Source: Phycisphaerae bacterium
GTDB taxonomy: Bacteria; Planctomycetota; Phycisphaerae; SM23-33
Direction: 5' to 3'
DNA: 13,296 bases
Assembly: GCA_022866005.1 (NCBI GenBank)
Contig: JALHTV010000307.1
Location: 1 to 13,296, forward strand
Part shown: piece after piece, positions 6,855 to 13,296 of the stretch
How the letters are laid out: every line of letters begins with the position of its first letter
Numbering within the stretch: the stretch's first letter is position 1
Position numbers and translations under genes: made by a program
Notes under the pieces: model-generated
What the model was told of the DNA's origin: nothing
Seen by the model: the letters and a program-made list of their open reading frames with translations, nothing else
Database searches by the model: none

Positions 6855-6881
6855 TTCGTTCGCCGCTGTCTGGCGAACGAA
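6855..6881. repeat. Perfect 10-bp inverted repeat upstream of the efflux operon
   Basis: TTCGTTCGCC (6855-6864) and GGCGAACGAA (6872-6881) are exact reverse complements around the 7-nt GCTGTCT. No T-run follows, so it is not a terminator for the plus strand. It could be a dyad operator for a regulator of the efflux genes (it lies about 60 bp before the candidate -35 at 6944) or an RNA hairpin. No regulator gene is in the window. Confidence 0.5.
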
Positions 6882-6943
6882 GCGGCCGCAGCCCCAGCGG
6901 CCACCGGGCCCCGTGGGCCCTTGCCGAACGCTCCCACACACTC

Positions 6944-6973
6944 TTGGAAATCCTCCGTTCTGGGCGATATAGA
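6944..6973 (+). promoter_or_regulatory. Candidate promoter of the Cus-type efflux operon
   Basis: TTGGAA (6944-6949) and TATAGA (6968-6973) are separated by 18 nt, each matching four of six consensus bases. Transcription would start near 6980, leaving a leader of about 58 nt before the first gene. It lies downstream of the intrinsic terminator, so the operon need not depend on the upstream promoter. Confidence 0.4.
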
Positions 6974-7037
6974 TTTAGAGTGGGTCCTCCGTCCGTGTGG
7001 CAGGGATGCCGGCCGCCGCGGAGATTGCAGGGAATCG

Positions 7038-8444
7038 ATGATGCTTGGGCGAATCGCGCAGGCAGCGCTGGTCCTGGTGGGCCTAGTGACCGTGGGCTGT
7101 GCTGCCCAGGACGAGAAGGCCTTTGCACACTATGCCGTTGCGGGGCCTCCGCGCCTTGCCCCAGCCTCCAACCCTGTCGCCGGCCCTGGAGTCCTGCCCG
7201 AACTCACCGAGACCTCCCCGCTGTCGGATTACCTCGTTTATGCGGCCTTGAATAACCCCGCCCTGGAGGCGGCGTTTCATCGCTGGCGGGCGGAGCTGGA
7301 TCGCATTCCGCAGATGCGGGCACTGCCCGACCCCCAACTGGCCTATCGCTACTTCCTCGATCCCATGGGCAGCGGCCCCGACATGGAGACGCGCCAAACG
7401 CTGGGCCTGTCGCAGCCGATCCCCTGGCCGGGCAAGTTAGTCACCGGCGCTGCCATCGCCGAGCAGGAGGCAGCCGCGGTGTTCGAGCAGTTCCTGGCCG
7501 AGAGACTGAAGCTCGCCCAGCAGGTCGCTTCGGCCTACTACGAGTACGCCTTCCTCGGCCGAGCCATCGCGATCGCCGAGGAGAACAGCCGGCTGATGGA
7601 ATACGTCGAAAGCGTCGCCCGCACGCGCTACGCAGCCGCGGCCGGTTCGCATCCCGACGTCATCCGCGCCCAGGTGGAGCTGGGCAAGCTCCAGAACGAA
7701 CTGGCCAGCATGCACGACATGCTGTCCGTCAGGGCAGCCAAGCTGAACGCTGCACTGAACCGTCCCGTGGACGCCTCCTTGCCCGTTCCCAAGCAGGTCG
7801 AGACCCCGCAGGTCAGCCTCCAGGAGCAGCGCCTGCTGAAGCGCCTGACGGAGGACAACCCGCAACTGCGGGCCATGGACCGCGACGTGGCCGCACGCGA
7901 GCTGGGCGTGGACCTGGCCAAGCAGGGGTACCTGCCCGACTTCATGGTGGGCGTAGAATGGATGGACATGACGGCCCGGTCGGGGTCCATGATGGACGCC
8001 GACGACAACTGGGCGTTCATGGTGGGCCTGACGCTGCCGGTCTGGTGGGACAAGAACGCCGCGGCCGTCCGCGAGGCCCGCGCCCGCCGCCAGGCGGCGC
8101 AACTGGCCCGCACCGACATGGTCAACATGCTCCAGGTCGAGCTGAAGCTGGCTGCTTACGAATACCGCGATGCGACCAGGCGGATCTCGCTGTATCGTGA
8201 TACGCTGCTGCCCAAGGCCCGCGAATCGTTCCGCGCCACCGAGGCTGCCTACACCGGCGGCCAGGTGGGCTTCTCGGACCTGGTGGACAGTCAGCGGATG
8301 TGGTTGGAGTTCCAGTTGGCCTACGAGCGAGCCCTGGCCGACTCGCAGCAGCACCTCGCGGAGGTCCGCGCGCTAATCGGTCAGGTGGGAGACACGACGC
8401 AGGACGCCAGCCCCGAGGCGGCGCCGGCCAGCGGCGGGCCGTGA
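7038..8444 (+). CDS. Outer-membrane efflux lipoprotein (TolC/CusC-like, OEP family)
   Basis: 468 residues, the usual length of CusC/OprM-type channel proteins. They form the trimeric outer-membrane exit duct of tripartite pumps. The N-terminus is a lipoprotein signal: hydrophobic residues 9-20, then T-V-G-C with C21 as the lipidated cysteine (the -3 residue is Thr rather than the usual Leu). Two OEP repeats follow at about 65-245 and 265-450. The first contains F-L-D-P-M and Q-P-I-P-W-P-G-K (126-133), the second L-T-L-P-V-W-W (331-337) and the amphipathic helices that build the periplasmic tunnel. The start is placed at the double ATG (7038 or 7041), where the signal peptide begins; AGGGA at 7029-7033 serves as the ribosome binding site. 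The frame is open upstream to 6852, but that extension covers the promoter region. First gene of the efflux operon, 32 nt before the adaptor gene. Confidence 0.9.
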   Translation: MMLGRIAQAALVLVGLVTVGCAAQDEKAFAHYAVAGPPRLAPASNPVAGPGVLPELTETSPLSDYLVYAALNNPALEAAFHRWRAELDRIPQMRALPDPQLAYRYFLDPMGSGPDMETRQTLGLSQPIPWPGKLVTGAAIAEQEAAAVFEQFLAERLKLAQQVASAYYEYAFLGRAIAIAEENSRLMEYVESVARTRYAAAAGSHPDVIRAQVELGKLQNELASMHDMLSVRAAKLNAALNRPVDASLPVPKQVETPQVSLQEQRLLKRLTEDNPQLRAMDRDVAARELGVDLAKQGYLPDFMVGVEWMDMTARSGSMMDADDNWAFMVGLTLPVWWDKNAAAVREARARRQAAQLARTDMVNMLQVELKLAAYEYRDATRRISLYRDTLLPKARESFRATEAAYTGGQVGFSDLVDSQRMWLEFQLAYERALADSQQHLAEVRALIGQVGDTTQDASPEAAPASGGP

Positions 8445-8463
8445 CGGGGATGAATGAGGACGG

Positions 8464-8470
8464 AAGGAGG
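8464..8470 (+). promoter_or_regulatory. Strong ribosome binding site deciding the adaptor start
   Basis: AAGGAGG at 8464-8470 is a full Shine-Dalgarno sequence 6 nt before ATG 8477. The in-frame ATG at 8450 and earlier codons running back into the preceding gene have no comparable site. Confidence 0.75.
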
Positions 8471-8476
8471 CTGACC

Positions 8477-10491
8477 ATGAACGCGTCCCCTCGGGTGCGA
8501 CTGAGCGCACTCCTTCGCACGCCCAGGAAGTGGGCTTTGCCGTTTGTCGCCGCGGTGATCGGGCTGGCCGTGGGGCTGCTGCTGCGCCCGGCGAGCCTGT
8601 CGCGATACGACATGGCCACGACCGCACCGGCCGGGGAACACGATCACGGCCGGCAGGTCACTATTTGGACCTGCTCGATGCATCCGGAGGTCCGCCTGCC
8701 GGCTCCGGGGCGATGCCCTAAGTGCGGGATGACGCTGATCCCCGTGGAAACCGAGGGCCCCGAGATGGCCGGCGTCCCGCGACTTGAGGTCAGCCCCGAG
8801 GCCCGCGCCCTGATGGGCGTCGAGACCGCACCGGTCGAACGGAAGTTCGTCACCGCCGAGATCCACATGGTGGGCAAGGTGGACTTCGACGAGACCCGCC
8901 AGGCCACCATCACCGCCTGGGTCCCCGGCCGGCTGGATCGGCTGTACGTGGACTACACGGGCCTGCCCGTCCGCAAGGGCGATCACATGGTGCTGCTGTA
9001 CAGCCCCGAGCTGCTCAGCGCCCAGACCGAGCTGCTCCAGGCCCTGGTCGCCGTCAAGGACCTCTCCGCCAGCACCGTGGAGATCGTCCGTACCATGGCC
9101 GAGGCCACCGTCGCCGCCGCGAGGGAGAAGTTGCGCCTGCTGGGGCTGACGCCCGAGCAGATCGCCGAGCTGGAGCGCACCGGCCAGGCGAGCGACCACG
9201 TGACGATCTACGCGCCGGTGGGCGGCATCGTCACCCGCAAGGACGCCCTGGAGGGCATGTACGTCTCCACGGGCACGCCGATCTACACGATCGCCGACCT
9301 CTCGGCCGTGTGGGTGAAGCTGGACGCGTACGAGTCGGACCTGATCTGGCTGCGGTACGGACAGACCGTGGAGTTCACCGCCGTCTCGTACCCCGGGGAG
9401 GTCTTCCACGGCAGGGTCGCGTTCATCGACCCGGTGCTGGACGCCCGCACGCGGACGGCCAAGGTCCGCCTGGACGTGCCCAACGCCGACGGGCGCCTCA
9501 AGCCCGAGATGTTCGTCAAGGCCGTCGTGCGGGCCGGCGTCGCCGCGGGCGGCAAGGTGATGGACCCCGACCTGGCTGGCAAGTGGATCTGCCCGATGCA
9601 CCCCTCGGTGATCAAATCCGCCGCCGGGAACTGCGACATCTGCGGCATGCCCCTGGCGACCACCGAGTCGCTGGGCTACGTCAGCGCCGATGCCGCGGCA
9701 GCCCAGGCACCGCTGGTCATCCCCGCCTCAGCCGCATTGACCACGGGCAAGAGAGCCATCGTCTACGTGGAACTGGAAGGGACCGACCAGCCCACGTTTG
9801 AAGGGCGCCAGGTCCTGCTGGGCCCGCGGGCGGGCGACTACTACCTGGTCTACTCAGGCCTGGACGAAGGTCAGCGCGTCGTCACGCGGGGCAACTTCAA
9901 GATCGACAGTGCCCTTCAGATTCAGGCCCGGCCCAGCATGATGCTGCCGCAGACTCACCCAGCGGCCACCACGCGCCCGGCCTCGGCGCCCACGACGACC
10001 TCCGCCCCCCTCCGGCCGACCAATCCTGCGTTCACCGCGAGGCTCAGCGTGGTCTTTGACGCGTATCTGGCTGCCTCCCAGGCCCTGGCCCGTGACGACG
10101 TGGCGGGCGCCGTCGCAGCCGCCGGCCTGGCCCGCCAGACCCTGTCGGCCGTGGACATGACGCTCTTGAGCGCCGAGGAGCATCAGGCGTGGATGGCCTC
10201 GGCCGAGGGGCTGGACAAGGCCCTCGCTGAGTTGGCCGGTGCTGCGGACCTTCAGGCCGCCCGCAAGGCCTTCGCGGGCCTGTCGGAGTCGATGATCTCG
10301 CTCGCCAGGCGCTACGGGCCCGGGGGCGGGGCGCTGGTCCGCCTGCACTGTCCGATGGCCTTCGACCGGCGCGGGGCCGACTGGCTCCAACGCGATAGGC
10401 AGGTGCGCAACCCGTACTTCGGCTCGGCCATGCCTGAATGCGGTGAGGTCGTCGAGACCATCCCCGCTACGGCGGGGCAGGGGGCACGGCC

Positions 10492-10495
<4 letters not shown>
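8477..10495 (+). CDS. CusB-like periplasmic adaptor with two heavy-metal-binding domains and a DUF3347-like tail
   Basis: 672 residues, longer than a plain CusB (about 400). It is a membrane-fusion protein that would link the RND pump to the outer-membrane channel and, in CusB, also hands over metal. An N-terminal membrane helix (about 19-37) anchors it. Heavy-metal-binding domain 1 (64-90) has C66-x-M68-H69-P and C80-P-K-C83-G-M. The adaptor core (about 100-360) has lipoyl, short hairpin (E-L-L-S-A-Q-T-E-L) and beta-barrel segments. A second heavy-metal-binding domain (370-394; C372, M374, H375, C386, C389, M391) interrupts the core before the last beta domain (about 410-485). After a Pro/Ala/Thr-rich linker (492-516), the C-terminal domain (about 518-664) resembles DUF3347 and contains C-P-M-A-F (625-629), N-P-Y-F-G (645-649) and C655. 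It overlaps the pump gene by ATGA, which suggests coupled translation. Confidence 0.92.

Positions 10496-13296
<2,801 letters not shown>

Noticed and set aside
6709..6972. 87-codon open frame across the intergenic region
   Set aside because: It crosses the terminator, the dyad and the operon promoter and its sequence is unstructured and Pro/Arg-rich.
8300..8476. Upstream extension of the adaptor gene into the outer-membrane factor gene
   Set aside because: It overlaps the end of a well-defined gene in another frame, and a full AAGGAGG site marks ATG 8477.
8381..9601. 406-residue open frame on the minus strand
   Set aside because: Antisense to the adaptor gene; low-complexity composition and no ribosome binding site or recognisable domain.

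Overview
The window is GC-rich bacterial DNA. It carries six complete or near-complete protein genes, one gene tail at the left edge and one gene cut off at the right edge. The best taxonomic clue is the minus-strand gene at 2432-3358. It is a prepilin-like protein with an N-terminal methylation signal and a degenerate H-X9-DG box near its C-terminus, an arrangement that is strongly expanded in Planctomycetota and related PVC bacteria. Together with the high GC and the enlarged CusA/CusB architecture, this suggests a planctomycete (perhaps Phycisphaerae-like). That is an inference, because no rRNA or other marker gene is present.

Left part (1-3358): the C-terminal end of a PLP-dependent class I/II aminotransferase; a Gfo/Idh/MocA-type NAD(P)-dependent oxidoreductase with its own consensus-like promoter; then, convergent to it, a probable two-gene minus-strand unit encoding the prepilin-like protein followed by the nucleotidase SurE. 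These look like ordinary chromosomal genes with no obvious common pathway.

Middle (3359-6619): a 480-bp divergent intergenic region with several GC-rich inverted repeats but no convincing gene, then a large hybrid histidine kinase (2 TM, PAS, coiled coil, HisKA, HATPase, REC, REC, HPt). All phosphorelay modules are in one chain and no separate response regulator is visible.

Right part (6620-13296): a 418-bp intergenic region, then a tripartite heavy-metal efflux operon of the Cus (Cu+/Ag+) type, in the order outer-membrane factor lipoprotein, periplasmic adaptor, RND pump (truncated by the window end). The adaptor and pump genes overlap by 4 bp (ATGA). The adaptor carries two heavy-metal-binding domains plus a DUF3347-like C-terminal domain. 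The pump has a four-helix hydrophobic insertion between its canonical TM6 and TM7, as well as two soluble insertions.

The least explained element is the intergenic region 6642-6836. It has an extended -10 promoter (TGCTATAAT), about 160 nt containing stable hairpins, and a strong intrinsic terminator. It looks like an independent small RNA gene, or a terminated leader upstream of the efflux operon, and I could not assign it to any known RNA family by eye. A perfect 10-bp inverted repeat lies just after it and before a candidate operon promoter.
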